Assembly (NCBI GenBank): GCA_021495925.1
Contig: JAKEKT010000034.1
Location: forward strand, 279,599 to 343,598
Reading direction: 5' to 3'
Length of the DNA stretch: 64,000 nucleotides
DNA from: Diplodia intermedia
Taxonomy: Eukaryota; Ascomycota; Dothideomycetes; Botryosphaeriales; Botryosphaeriaceae
In this document: one piece after another, positions 12,588 through 23,363 of the stretch
Layout: each line of letters opens with the position of its first letter
Numbering within the stretch: position 1 is the first letter of the stretch
Program-made: the position numbers and the translations under genes
The notes under the pieces: model-generated
Told to the model about the DNA's origin: nothing
Databases searched by the model: none
Seen by the model: the letters and a program-made list of their open reading frames with translations, nothing else

Positions 12588-12967
12588 TAGGCCTAACTTT
12601 ACGGGACGCCGTTACACCCCAAATCAGTCACTTCGCCATAACTCTACTATTCTTAGATAGAATTCTTTCTAGCATATCTATAGCGATTTTTAAGAGTCTT
12701 TTCTATATAGAAAGTAGTTTTTAAGTCTAAAAATCTAATTATTTAATAGAGAAGTATCGTCTTAAAGACTTAAAAAATTCTTATTACGCCGTTATATCTT
12801 GTTTTTCTATCTAGTAGCTCTTATTTTTAGCGATTTTTTTTTTTAAAAAAAGTATATCGGCTACTTCTTCTAGCTCTAAGAAAGCGTCCGAAGTAATAAA
12901 ATATATATAAATACGTAGGTAAGTAAGTGGTGGGGGGGTGGCCCGGCTATACGTAAAGCTAGGCCTA
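12588..12967. mobile_element. AT-rich MITE-like DNA element with terminal inverted repeats
   Basis: The left end reads TAGGCCTAACTTTACG and the right end is the inverted copy TAGGCCTAGCTTTACG, with one A/G difference. Weaker inverted similarity continues inwards for about 15-20 more bases. TA dinucleotides at both outer edges fit a Tc1/mariner-type target duplication. The 380-bp interior is AT-rich with many TA steps, unlike the GC-rich genes on either side, which suggests RIP. It contains no coding frame, so it is a non-autonomous or decayed copy. It sits between the DCAF4-like and SelO genes. Confidence 0.7.
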
Positions 12968-13549
12968 GAAGCTCCTAGACTCTCCTTCGGAGTTTGTGAA
13001 TAGAAGCACGTGCCAACTTATTACGTGCCACACCAACTCCTAAAGGAGGTCTGGCTAGCGAGATAACCAATCGCAGTTCTGCCACAGCCCGGCTCCCTCA
13101 CCGCCTTGCTCATGACGACATCAGATAACGGTCGGAAAACATTGCCGAATTTTTGGGGTAGCTTAACGCGGAGTGCTGTCTTTCTGGATGATTTGAGCCG
13201 ACTTGGAGCTCCTTTCGACTTGGCAATAAATTAACATGGCCTTAGTCCATCAAATCAGCCGTGTGCTGAGGTATTATGTTCGCAACAGCTGCGGGCTGAT
13301 GCACTTCCCCGCGCTGAGAAATCCCCCAGCCGGGATTAGTGGCCGCGGCAATAGGTAGCTTCGACTCGCCGCCTCGAACGTGTTGATGACGCAGCGTATG
13401 GCAAACATCAATGGCGAATTTGTATCCTTCCATCCCTCCATGCCGGCTGAACCGTATCTACTGCACGCGTCCGCCTTGAAACACCCTCCGACAGCTCGAC
13501 CTTCCACAAGCCCCCCGCACCTTCGCCACCAGGCCTTCCCACGCCGTAT
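12968..13549. other. Intergenic, SelO promoter region
   Basis: This region lies between the MITE-like element and the SelO start. Two small palindromic stretches are visible just after the element (CTCCTTCGGAG at about 12980 and CTCCTAAAGGAG at about 13037). No gene is apparent. The sequence directly upstream of 13550 is pyrimidine-rich, as in many fungal promoters. Confidence 0.5.
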
Positions 13550-15533
13550 ATGCTCTCCCGCGCGCTCCGCGCCCGCCCCCAAGCAGCACGCCCGCGACTC
13601 GCGCAGATGGCGAACCACATAAGCAACGGCGCCAACGGCGCATCGAGCAATTCGCAGACCTTCAAAAGCCTCCGCGACCTCCCCAAGTCGAACGTCTTCA
13701 CCTCCAACCTCCCTTCCGACCCGGCCTTCGAGACGCCCAAAGACTCGCACAATGCGCCGCGCGAGACCCTCGGGCCGCGCATGGTCAAAGGCGCGCTATA
13801 CACATACGTGCGGCCGGAGCCGACGCTGGCGCCGGAGCTGCTCGCCGTCAGCGACGCGGCGATGCGGGACCTAGCGCTCGCGCCGGACGCGGAGAAGGAG
13901 GAAGAGTTCGCCCACGTCCTCGCCGGCAACGACATCATATCGTGGGACGAGAACACGTCCGAAGGCATCTACCCGTGGGCGCAGTGCTACGGCGGCTTCC
14001 AGTTCGGGCAGTGGGCCGGCCAGCTGGGCGACGGCCGCGCCATCTCGCTGTTCGAGACGACGAATCCCGGCACCGGCGTGCGCTACGAGCTGCAGCTCAA
14101 GGGCGCGGGCAAGACGCCCTACTCGCGCTTCGCCGATGGCAAGGCCGTGCTGCGTTCGAGTATCCGCGAGTTCGTCGTCTCCGAGTACCTCAATGCCCTG
14201 AAGATCCCGACCACCCGCGCCCTGTCTCTCGTCCTCTGCCCTCGGGCGAAGGTTCTCCGCGAGCGCATGGAGCCCGGCGCCATCGTCGCCCGCTTCGCCC
14301 AGAGCTGGATCCGGCTGGGTACCTTTGACCTGCTCCGCGCCCGCAACGACCGGAAGCTCCTGCGTCAGCTGGCCGAGTACACCGCGGAGCACGTCTACGG
14401 CGGCTGGCAGAACCTCCCGGCCAAGCTCCAGAACCCGTCCGAAGACCGAACCACCGTAACGCGGGACGTAGCCAAAGACGCCGTCGAGGGCGAAGGCAAG
14501 GACGCCGAGAACCGCTTCGTCCGCCTCTACCGCGAAATCGCTCGGCGCAACGCCCTGACCGTAGCGGCATGGCAAGCATACGGCTTCATGAACGGCGTCC
14601 TCAACACGGACAACACGTCCATCCTCGGCCTCAGCATGGACTACGGGCCCTTCGCCTTCATGGACAACTTCGACCCCAGCTACACGCCCAACCACGACGA
14701 CCACATGCTGCGCTACAGCTACCGCAACCAGCCCACCATCGTGTGGTGGAACCTCGTCCGCCTGGGCGAGGCGCTCGGCGAGCTGCTCGGCGCGGGCGCG
14801 CGCTGCGACGAGGCCGAGTTCGTCGAGCAGGGCGTGCGCGAGCACTGGGCGCAGGAGCTCATCGAGCGCGCCGAGCACGCCATCGACCAGACGGGCGAGG
14901 AATACAAGGCCGTCTTCCTCGCCGAGTACAAGCGGCTGATGACGGCCCGCCTCGGGCTGCGCACGCAGCGGCCCGAAGACTTCGACGCCCTCTTCTCCGA
15001 GTGGCTCGACCTCCTCGAGGCCCACGAGCTCGACTTCAACCAGTGCTTCCGCCGCCTCGCCGACGTGCGCGCCGCCGACCTCGACACGGGCGAGCAGCGC
15101 GAGCGCCTCGCCTCCCGCTTCTTCCACGACGACGGCGTCGCCGGCGGCGAGGACGCGGCCCGCCAGCGCCTCGCCAAGTGGCTGGAGAGCTGGCAGAAGC
15201 GCGTGCTCGAGGACTGGGGCGAGGGCAAGGACGAGGAACGCAGCGCCGCCATGAAGAGCGTGAATCCGAAGGTAAGTCCACGAATCCGCCTCTCCCCCCC
15301 ACCACAGATTGCCCTGTCTAACGTGACTGCAGTTCGTTCCCAAGGGCTGGGTTCTCGACGAGCTCATCGACCGTGTCGAGCACAAGAAGGAGCGCGACGT
15401 CCTGAAGACGGTCATGAATATGTCTCTGAACCCCTTCGAGGAGAAGTGGGGGTTGGATGAGAAGGATGAGGAGCGGTTCTGTGCGGATCCGCCCAAGTAT
15501 AACAGGGCGATGCAGTGTAGCTGCAGCTCATAG
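13550..15533 (+). CDS. FMP40: SelO/YdiU-type mitochondrial protein adenylyltransferase (FMP40 family)
   Basis: Two exons, 13550-15271 and 15333-15533, are joined by a 61-nt intron (GTAAGT donor, TGCAG acceptor). The protein is about 640 aa. It starts MLSRALRARPQAARPRLAQ, an Arg-rich amphipathic leader that fits mitochondrial import. The pseudokinase-fold signature is clear: LKGAGKTPYSRF (about 183-195), the RSSIREF block, and MNGVLNTDNTSILGLSMDYGPF (split here only for reading; about 346-367), which contains the metal-binding Asn and Asp residues. Family knowledge says SelO proteins transfer AMP to protein Ser/Thr/Tyr and act in redox stress. The C-terminus is CSCSS. The Cys third from the end sits where animal SelO has selenocysteine, so this is a Cys form. 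The gene converges on Tad3. Confidence 0.93.
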
Positions 15534-15877
15534 GCTTTGAGTAGCTTCTGCATGTATGTACCGTGTTGGAGGTGGGTGACGTGAGCTTGGTGCAGTTGAA
15601 AAAGATTTGACAGTAGGGAAGTTACGTAGAGGTAGCTCGCGGAGATACCCAGTAATAGGTAATAGGCATTATTTGAGAGTTTACTCTGTCCAGCCCATAA
15701 TGAGTGACTCAGTAACTCTGCTAAGATGATGGGGAGCATGGCACGTTCCTTCTTCATTAGTGATTTGTTTGATGTGAGAAATTTCCAGTTCATTCGAGTG
15801 TTTTTCTTAGTTCTGTTCGGTATTTACATGACTGTGGTGATATCCAAGGGATTCTCATAGATGGGAGTTTGTTTTTT
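15534..15877. other. Convergent intergenic gap
   Basis: This is 3' flanking DNA between SelO on the plus strand and Tad3 on the minus strand. It should hold both polyadenylation regions. I see no gene in it. Confidence 0.6.
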
Positions 15878-17403
15878 TCAAGCATTGATACCATCATCGA
15901 CAACGAGTTTGTCCCGCTCGTCATCGTCATCCTCAGCATCATCCTCCACAAACTCCCAACACAAAAACTTCCAATTCAGTTCCGTCGGCCGCCAGAACAA
16001 GCCGTGGCCCACGCCCCGCTCATCCGCCGTCATGCCGCCGGAGCCGGGCATGCGGCGTGCGAAAACGACCCTGTTGAAGCGCGAGTGCAAGATGGCCATC
16101 GAACACATGACGCACGGCTCGTGCGTGAGGTAAATCTCCAGATCGACGCAAAGATAGCCGTTCGGCGAGAGGTCGTCGTCGCGCTCGAACAGCGCCCGCT
16201 CGACGCCGGTGCGCGGCCGCACCGCAAACACCGACTCGACGGGATCGCAGCAGGCGCGCGAAGGCTTCTCTCCGCCTCCATCCCCACCAGCCTCCTCGGG
16301 CCCCTTCTCGGCCGCAGCCGCCTCCTCCATCCTCACCCGCTTCATCGCCACCATCCCAATCGCCCTCATCGCCGCATGCGCCATGACATTCCCCGGCGCC
16401 ATCCCACCACACCCCTCCCCTTCCCCGTCACCCACCGCCGCCGCCACCATCCCACACCCCCTCCCATCCCCCGCCACCGCCACAGCCCTACCTTCCTGCA
16501 CAGCCCTCCCGTTCCCATCCAGCCGCCTCTCCACCACCGCCGCGCCCACCGGCGCGTCCGTCATGGCCGCCTCGCCGACGGCGGCGCGCGCGCCGCGCTC
16601 CGCCAGCGCCAGCCACGTCCCGGCGCGCGGCGCGACTTCGGCGGCGGCCCGCGCGACCAGCGACGGGTGCGGGCCGAACGGGTTGGTGTGCTTGTAGGCG
16701 ATGGGCCAGTATGTCGAGGTCCAGGCGGCGGCGAGTGGGGCCGAGGTCGGGGCGAGGGCGGGGACGGGGAGGGTGTGGATGGTGAGGGGGAAGGAGGGGG
16801 TGGGGGGTGGGGTTGTTGTTGTTGGTGGTGGTGGTGGTGGTGGTGCGGGTGCGGGTTCGTCGGCGGTGTGGTTGGGGGTGGGTTCGGAGGTGGTGGTGGT
16901 GGTGGTGGTGTCGGACTTGAAGGGCGGGTGGGCGGATAGCAGGGCGGAGAGGTCGGAGGCGGCGATTTGCGTCGTGGGGCAGACGAGGAGGAAGCGCGTC
17001 TCGCCGAAGGAGGGAGGGGCGGCTGCGCGGGTGGGCGAGACGAGGGCGAGGGCCGGTGGGGGTAGGAAGGACGGCTTGATTACGCGGCGGAGGTGTTGGA
17101 TGTCGATGGCGGGCGTGGTGGTGTCGGCGGGCAGGGCGCCGCGGAGGATGCTGAGGACGGCATTGGCGGAGCGGGCGGGGAGCTCGACGACGTAGACGTC
17201 GACTGCGTTTGGGCTTGTTGTTAGCGGTAGAGGTTCGTGAGGCAGGTGTGTGCGATTGTGTAGAATGACGTACTCAGCTCGTTGCTCGCGCGGATTTCGC
17301 CTTTCGTCTTCAGCGGCACCAGGTGACCTTTGAGAGGGGTGATGCCGAGGCCCTCTACGACCTGGTCGTGGGGGTGACCGCCGGCGCTTTGGTTTGTGCT
17401 CAT
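15878..17403 (-). CDS. TAD3: tRNA A34 deaminase non-catalytic subunit, Tad3/ADAT3-like
   Basis: Two exons, 17403-17274 and 17202-15878, are separated by a 71-nt intron (GTACGT donor, CGCAG acceptor). The protein is about 484 aa. The first exon encodes MSTNQSAGGHPHDQ and runs into IDVYVVELPARSAN after splicing. The C-terminal deaminase domain has HAAMRAIG (about 314) and THEPCVMCSMAILHSR (about 405-420), the zinc-binding His and PC-x2-C. The catalytic HAE motif of the Tad2 partner is here HAA, with Ala in place of Glu, as expected for the structural Tad3 subunit. With Tad2 it converts adenosine 34 of tRNAs to inosine. A Thr/Pro-rich low-complexity insertion lies at about 145-185. The tail is Asp/Glu-rich. 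Confidence 0.9.
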
Positions 17404-18231
17404 GACATATTGCTGGAAGGAGAAAGGAGAGTGCGGGCAAGGTTGGTGGGGGAGCTGGTGTGTCTTTCAGCCCTACAGCAAAAATTCGGCCGGGCCGTCT
17501 CCGATTTGGTAGCCGGGATCTGCGGCGGTGGAGACGCGACTCGCGCGACCGCACCGCGACCACCGCTCCATCCTCACCACAATCATCAAGTGGTCCGCCA
17601 TGCTTCACTGGAGCAAACTTTGAGCTTGCAATCTGATGATGCATCGAATTCAGGGGACAGCACGTTATGGCAGCAAAGCGGCTTCAACCACCGACAGCTG
17701 GTATGCACCTTAATTCAACTCATTTGACCACTTTGTCTACAATTGTTCGATTTTAGCACTCTTGTTCCTGTCTACAGATACTACCGAATGTTTGCCCTTG
17801 CGTACCCTTGAATTGGCGGAGAATGCCTTCAAGTGTCCGACCGGCATTTCCACCGCTCAATTGCCGAAAGAATGGCACTGCATGTCTCCTCCCTCACCGC
17901 AGCCGCACTTTCCCAGTAACAGTAAATGATTTGCAGCGAGTCAGTCGCCTCCCGGCCGATCTAGCTCTTTGGCGGGGTAAAAGACCTGGGGAAGCACCAG
18001 CGCAGCCGACGACCCCTGTCGTCGACCTGTAACTGTGGGGTAGCTGCCGCATTCCATTGGAGCCTGTCATCCCTTATAAATCATTCAATCCCCCGACAGC
18101 TAGCCTATCGGCATTCCATGTACATGGTATAAAGCCGGCCTGCGTTCTATCTATCTGGAAAGTATCATTCCGATTCCCCTTGTCTAATTCGCACGAACCA
18201 CCCGGGCCGGAGACCCCCATATCCACCCCTC
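17404..18231. promoter_or_regulatory. Divergent promoter between Tad3 and MFS transporter
   Basis: These 828 bases separate two divergent start codons. On the transporter side there are two TATA-like sites, TTATAAAT around 18074-18081 and TATAAA at 18128-18133; the second is about 100 bases before the ATG. No open frame of interest lies between them. Confidence 0.5.
18128..18133 (+). promoter_or_regulatory. TATA box of the MFS transporter
   Basis: TATAAA lies 99 bases upstream of the transporter ATG at 18232 and is followed by a pyrimidine-rich stretch (TCTATCTATC). Spacing and context fit a fungal core promoter. Confidence 0.45.
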
Positions 18232-20292
18232 ATGGAAACGATAGATAAGGCCGAGTCCGTGCACATCGAGTCTCTGAACAATCAGACAGACAATTCGCCC
18301 ACTCGCCCTGAAGCACATGTGAAGACTATCCAAGAGGAGGCCGCTGAAGACGCGTCGCCTCTTGACCTGGGATGGAGGACCTGGCTGGTGGTGTTTCTCT
18401 CATCGTTCACGTGAGGATGACCTGAACGATACCGTGAGCATCCGTTGACAACCATCAGCATCATGGCCCAAGTGTACACCACTGTAGCAGCCGCATCTGT
18501 GGTCGCCTTCATAGCCATGGATTTTGAAGACTCCTCCCTATCTGGCTGGATAATTCAGGTAGTTTTCGGCTCTTGCTTTCCTGATGTAAGTGATATAGAA
18601 TGCTAACCAATCACTGCCAGGGCCCCCTACTTATGCAAGCGGCTCTATCTCCGATTGTTGGCCGCCTGTCTGATATCTTGGACCGCAAATACCTCGCTTC
18701 GATTCCACCGCTCATAGCCTTCGTCGGGTCTGTGATCTGCGCAAAGGCTACATCAATGAACATGTTGATCGGTGGTAGTATTCTGGTTGGAGTTACACTG
18801 TCGACTATCGCCATTGTGCAGTCGATTCCTTCCGAGATTCTTCCCTTGAAGTACCGTGCAGTAGCAAACGGAATTGCCTTCTTAGGAGGCGCGTCTGCAG
18901 GAATGTAAGCATCCATCCTTGCCCTGTTCTCACACCACTCTATTATCCGAGCTGCTCTAACCTCCACAAAACCAACCAGAATCGGCCAACTCAGCGCAGG
19001 AGCGTACAGCAACATGAGCGCCAGCGGCTGGCGCTACATCTTCTGGACCCAAGGCGCCTTCCACCTGACCTCCGCCCTCGGCTTCCTCTCCTTCTACTGG
19101 CCGCCGCGGCACTCCGACTTCCCCCGCATGAAGCTGACCGAGTACATCTGGGCATGCGACCCCATCGGCTCCGTCCTCTTCATCGGCAGCTCCACCACCA
19201 TCCTCCTCGCGCTCGACTGGGCCGCGGGCACCTACCCATGGTCCGACGCCCACGTCGTCGGGCCCCTCGTCATCGGCTGCGTCCTCCTCGTCACCTTCTG
19301 CCTCTACGGTTCGCCTCCCCCTCCCCCTCCCCCTTCCACCTTCCACCACAACTGACCCACCCACCCCTCAAACAACAGAAACCCTCGCCCGCCCCGACGG
19401 CCTCTGCGCCCACGCCCTCTTCCGCCCAGGCCCGAACTTCGCCCTCGCCCTCACCGCCTTCAGCATCGAAGGCTACCTCTTCTACAGCGCCGTAACCTCG
19501 CTGACCCCCCAACTAATCCTGCACCTGGGCTGGGCATCCGCGTCGCCCTGGCAAATCGCCACCCAGCACCAGCTCTACTACCTGCTCCCCGTCTTCTTCT
19601 TCAGCATCCCGGTGACGTGGTACGCCACGCGGTACCGCGACATCCGCACGCCCCTCGCCCTCGCCTTCGCCGCGTTCCTCGCGCTGGCGGCGGCGTACGC
19701 GCGCGTCGAACCCGGCTGGAGGGACGTGCAGAAGGGCTTGAACGTCGTGTGCGCGTTCGGCCAGGCGGCGCCGCTGACGCTGCTGGTTGCCGTGTGCCAG
19801 TGGGCGGCGCCGCACCGCTACCTCTCGACGGCCACGGGCTTGGCGTTCTCGGCGAGGGCGGTGGGGGGAGCGGTGGGGTCGGCGGTGTTGGATGCGGTTG
19901 TGGCGGGGAGGGTGGGGGCGGAGTACGATGGCGCGGTGGGGAAGAGGGCGAGGGAGGTGGGGCTGGAGGAGGGCGTGGTGGGGCGGGTGGTGGCGGCGAT
20001 GGCGGGGGGAGAGGGCGCGGTGGGGGTGGAGGCGTTGGGGGAGGCGCTGGGTGGGGGGGTGGCAAGGGAGGCGTTGGTGGAGGTCGTCGAGGAGGGCAGG
20101 TGGGTGTGGGCCCGCGCGGATCGCGTCGCGTGGGCGAGCGTGGTGCCGTTTGTTGTTGTGGCGTTGGTGTGTGTGGCGTGTTTGAGGGGCGTGGGGGAGT
20201 TGATGACGGAGAGGGTGGAGGCGACGGTGGAGAGGGCGCCGAGGGGGGATGAGGAGGAGAAGGTGGGGAGGGACGGGAGAATGGAAGGGTGA
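18232..20292 (+). CDS. MFS transporter, TRI12/siderophore-type
   Basis: Five exons are inferred: 18232-18410, 18459-18558, 18621-18904, 18980-19308 and 19379-20292. They give about 601 aa. All introns are 48-75 nt with GT donors and CAG acceptors, and the frame is kept throughout. A hydrophilic N-terminus of about 45 residues precedes the first membrane span (LVVFLSSFT). The MFS loop signature reads GRLSDILDRKY. SGWRYIFW and the long run of hydrophobic segments match the fungal TRI12-type efflux family, usually 14 spans. The C-terminal part is Gly/Ala/Val-rich from G-rich DNA. The inferred role is export of a metabolite, or siderophore transport, at the plasma membrane. The substrate cannot be told from sequence. 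The neighbours are housekeeping genes. Confidence 0.88.
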
Positions 20293-20713
20293 GGCTGGGC
20301 TTCGGATCGGGTTCAACACCACATGGACAGGCATCACGGCAGAGCATCTACTAGTCACGTTGCACGGGATCAGAGTGTTGTAGAGAGTGTGACCCAACCT
20401 TACTTGCTCCGCCAACCGTTAGGTTGTTCATACGCCAGCCGGTCACGGCGGCGGAGCACAGGGCGGTCCTAAATTACTAGCTAAACGCCTTTCCAACACT
20501 TGAACTCCGGACGCGAACCCATATCCAAAACAAAACCAAAACGCCAACAGTGAATCCAAACCCATGGGTATCTCAAGTGCGGAGGGTATCCTCATCCGCT
20601 GGGGTATCTTTCGCGTCGCTCACAAACAAAACAAGGGGTATATCAAACAAAATCAACAAGAAGAGAAACAAACACGCAAAAGCCTCCTCATCTGCGCTTC
20701 AAACAACAACACC
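20293..20713. other. Convergent intergenic gap
   Basis: This is 3' flanking DNA between the MFS transporter (plus) and the unknown protein gene (minus). Bases 20520-20660 are A-rich. I see no gene. Confidence 0.6.
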
Positions 20714-21994
20714 TCACTCCTGATAATACTCCTCGAAGTCGAAGAACTGGTTCATATTACCAGTTGCGTTCCATATGTCCGTAGCCTCCTGCGGCTGCTC
20801 CGGCTCCTGCTGCTGCTGCTGCTCCTCCTCTCCCAAGAGGAGGGCGGACGCCTCATCAGCAAAAGCCTGGAAGAGGGCAGGGTCGAAGGAGGCGAGGTCC
20901 TCCTCCGCGGGCATATCCAGGACCGGTGCGTCCTGGAGAGTGGTGGTGGTGGTGGCGGCGGCGTTGTTGTTGTTGGTGGTGGTGGTGTCGTCGAGGAGGC
21001 CAAGGACGAGGGCGAAGTCCTCCTCCTCAAGCTGGCCCAAGTAGGGCACAGCCTCTTGCTGCTGCACCTGCAGCTCCTGCTGCACCTCTGGCTGCATGCC
21101 GAACTGGTGCAGCATGCCGGCCTGGAGGGTGGCCATGGCCTCCTCGGCCGAGACCGGGGCGGCGGCGAGGTCACTCTCCAGGCTCAGCAGGGCCGGGTCG
21201 ATGACGCCGGCGGCCCAGTCAGCGGCGGGAGGAGCGGCGGGAGGAGCGAGGGCCTGGAGGGAGGAGGAGGAGGAGGAGAGGGAGGAGAAGGGGCTGGGGC
21301 CCGAGGAGAAGTGGTGGGGGAGGGAGGAGGAGGGGGAGGAGAAGGAGGAAGAGGAAGAGGAGGAGGAGGAGAGACCAGCGGCCGGGGCGGGAGCGGGAGC
21401 GGGAGCGGGAGCGGCGGCAGGGGCAGGGGTAGCGGCGGTGGCGGCGGTGGTGGTGGAGGAGGCGCCGGCAGACTTGGACTTGCCGCAGCTGCACCCTGTG
21501 CAGCCCCTCAGGAACTGGATGATGGCCTCCTTCGGCGGGGCCTTCACAAACGCGTGGCCGGCGGGCGCCTCGTCGGGGTTGAGGCCATGCACCGGGTCGC
21601 GGGCCCAGCGATACGTCGAGTCGCGGCCCCGGTGGTTGCCGGACGCGTCGACGTGGGCGGCGAGGATGCGGGCGCCCCAATCCTCCAGGGCGAAGATCTG
21701 CATGGCCGGGCGGGCCTTCTTCGTCTTCTGGACCCTCGTGTCCCCCTTGCCCTTGACGGTGACGGCGCAGTCGTTCTTGCGCGTGGCCTTGAAGAAGGCG
21801 CCGTTGTTGGCGAACTCGAGGTGGACGCTCGCCCAATGCCTCTCCAAGGCATTGCTGTGATCGCCAGCCTGCCAGCGCTGAAGCGTTGCACGCGACGGGA
21901 CGTGCTTGTGCTTGTTGGGGCCACCATGCTGTTGGAAGATGGTGGTGAAGCGAGCGTTGGCCTGGGCCGGAGTCTCAGTGCGAGATGGAGCCAT
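20714..21994 (-). CDS. Unknown protein with acidic Gln/Asn-rich C-terminus
   Basis: This single-exon frame encodes about 426 aa. I chose the ATG at 21994 (MAPSRTETPAQANARF), although the frame stays open further upstream, because the upstream part is repetitive and unlike protein. The N-terminal 160 residues are well mixed and contain LERHWASVHLEFANNG and a Cys cluster CTGCSCGK near 165-172. Pro/Ala and long Ser runs follow. The C-terminal half is rich in Gln, Asn and acidic residues and ends FFDFEEYYQE. I do not recognise the family. The layout of a compact N-terminal region plus an acidic, Gln-rich tail would suit a transcriptional regulator, but no known DNA-binding domain is visible. Confidence 0.65.
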   Translation of the reverse strand: MAPSRTETPAQANARFTTIFQQHGGPNKHKHVPSRATLQRWQAGDHSNALERHWASVHLEFANNGAFFKATRKNDCAVTVKGKGDTRVQKTKKARPAMQIFALEDWGARILAAHVDASGNHRGRDSTYRWARDPVHGLNPDEAPAGHAFVKAPPKEAIIQFLRGCTGCSCGKSKSAGASSTTTAATAATPAPAAAPAPAPAPAPAAGLSSSSSSSSSFSSPSSSLPHHFSSGPSPFSSLSSSSSSLQALAPPAAPPAADWAAGVIDPALLSLESDLAAAPVSAEEAMATLQAGMLHQFGMQPEVQQELQVQQQEAVPYLGQLEEEDFALVLGLLDDTTTTNNNNAAATTTTTLQDAPVLDMPAEEDLASFDPALFQAFADEASALLLGEEEQQQQQEPEQPQEATDIWNATGNMNQFFDFEEYYQE

Positions 21995-22152
21995 TGTTGA
22001 TGGCGGTTGAAAGAGAGGGAAGAGAGGAGAAGTGTTCGGGATATTGATTTGAGAAGTTGGAAAGTCGAGATATCGAAATGTCGATAAGTCGAGTCGAGGT
22101 GTGTGTGCTGGAAAAATGAGAAGTGGGAAATCTCTTCTCTTAAGAGGACTCT

Positions 22153-22266
22153 GAGCCACCACGGCAATGGCGCCTGCCCTGCACAGGCTTGCTCTACCAG
22201 TGTGACTTTGAGCCAGCACGGCAATGGCGATGTACCCAGCATGAGCTCGCTTTACCAGTGTTACTC
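22153..22266. repeat. Imperfect 57-bp tandem duplication
   Basis: Two adjacent copies, 22153-22209 and 22210-22266, share GAGCCA, CACGGCAATGGCG and a TACCAGTGT-GACT/TACT end, with scattered differences between. They lie about 160-270 bases upstream of the unknown-protein start and could be a duplicated upstream regulatory unit. Confidence 0.7.
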
Positions 22267-23363
22267 TTGTAGCCAGCCCAATGTAGAAAGACCACTGGTC
22301 GAGGAGGTACCTTTGGATGGGCTCCAGACTGGTACAAGTGCACCAGGAAGGAAGATGACGAACAAAATCACGCAACTGCATCTTATAGCCGCGTAAAAGC
22401 TCCGATACCTGTTGGACATGGCGGCACAGCTCGTTCAGAAAACCCTGAACAGCAGCGTCACATCCCCGCACCGCCGGTACATGAACCCACTGCCGAAATT
22501 CAGGGAGGTCGCTATAGCCAGAGAGGCAAGAGAGCCTTTCACGCGGGGAGTCATCCTGGGCTACCACGGATTCGATGGAGAGCAGGCAACATCTCGACAC
22601 ACATGAGTTGGACCGGTACCAGGTTCGGAGCAACCTATTGTTTTCACAGCTTCAATCCAGGAAACCTGGCTCATGGATCCAGCCTATCTGACTTGCAGGC
22701 GGCAATGCACAAGTGTGCGGCATCCACGGCAGCAGATGGTCAAATTCGCTGCGATTGCGGAGGGGAAAGTCGGATAGGCACGCATGCAGCTGCTTGAGCG
22801 GCTGCATCGTAGGCTCACTGGACCCAATTCGCTGCAGAGATGATTCCCCGTTGTGGAGCGGGTGTACTGAGGCGTGCCGCTGGCTAGGTAGGTGCGTCTT
22901 AGGTCCCGCCGGTGCGTATAGAGGGCTCGTCCGTGCGGCGTGCCGCTGTTCGGAGATAGGGAATTTGACGCAGCGCATCGAGCAGCGGTAGAGTGACGAG
23001 GTCATAGGCGATGATTCAATCGTAATCACTTCGGCAGAATGTTGGAGCAGCGGCGGCGAGAGGCCGGGCGAGTGCGGCTCTCCGGCCCGTCGTGACTGCC
23101 GCCCAAGGTGACCATGACGAATGGCCAAGCTGGCCAAGTGCACTCGCGACTCCTGAATGTGACAGTGAAGCGTAGTTGCAGTGCTGATGCTGCAACGGCG
23201 TCTGCCTTCCTTCCCTGACCGTCCAGAGCCGGCAGGCACGCGCATCGTCAGCTCGGCCGAGCACTGCAGCTACAACGACAACCACCGTGTCCGGCATGAG
23301 ACGAAGTGTCCAGCGTCCGGGCAGCGGAGAGATCCAGGAGGCCACCGGCGTCGAGATGGCAAC

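Noticed and set aside
13871..15793. A 640-codon open frame antisense to SelO
   Set aside because: It is Val/Glu/Ala/Arg-rich shadow coding in very GC-rich DNA. SelO on the plus strand carries all the family motifs.
21995..22633. Upstream extension of the unknown protein frame by 213 codons
   Set aside because: The extension covers the 57-bp duplication and has no protein-like pattern. The ATG at 21994 starts the well-behaved part.
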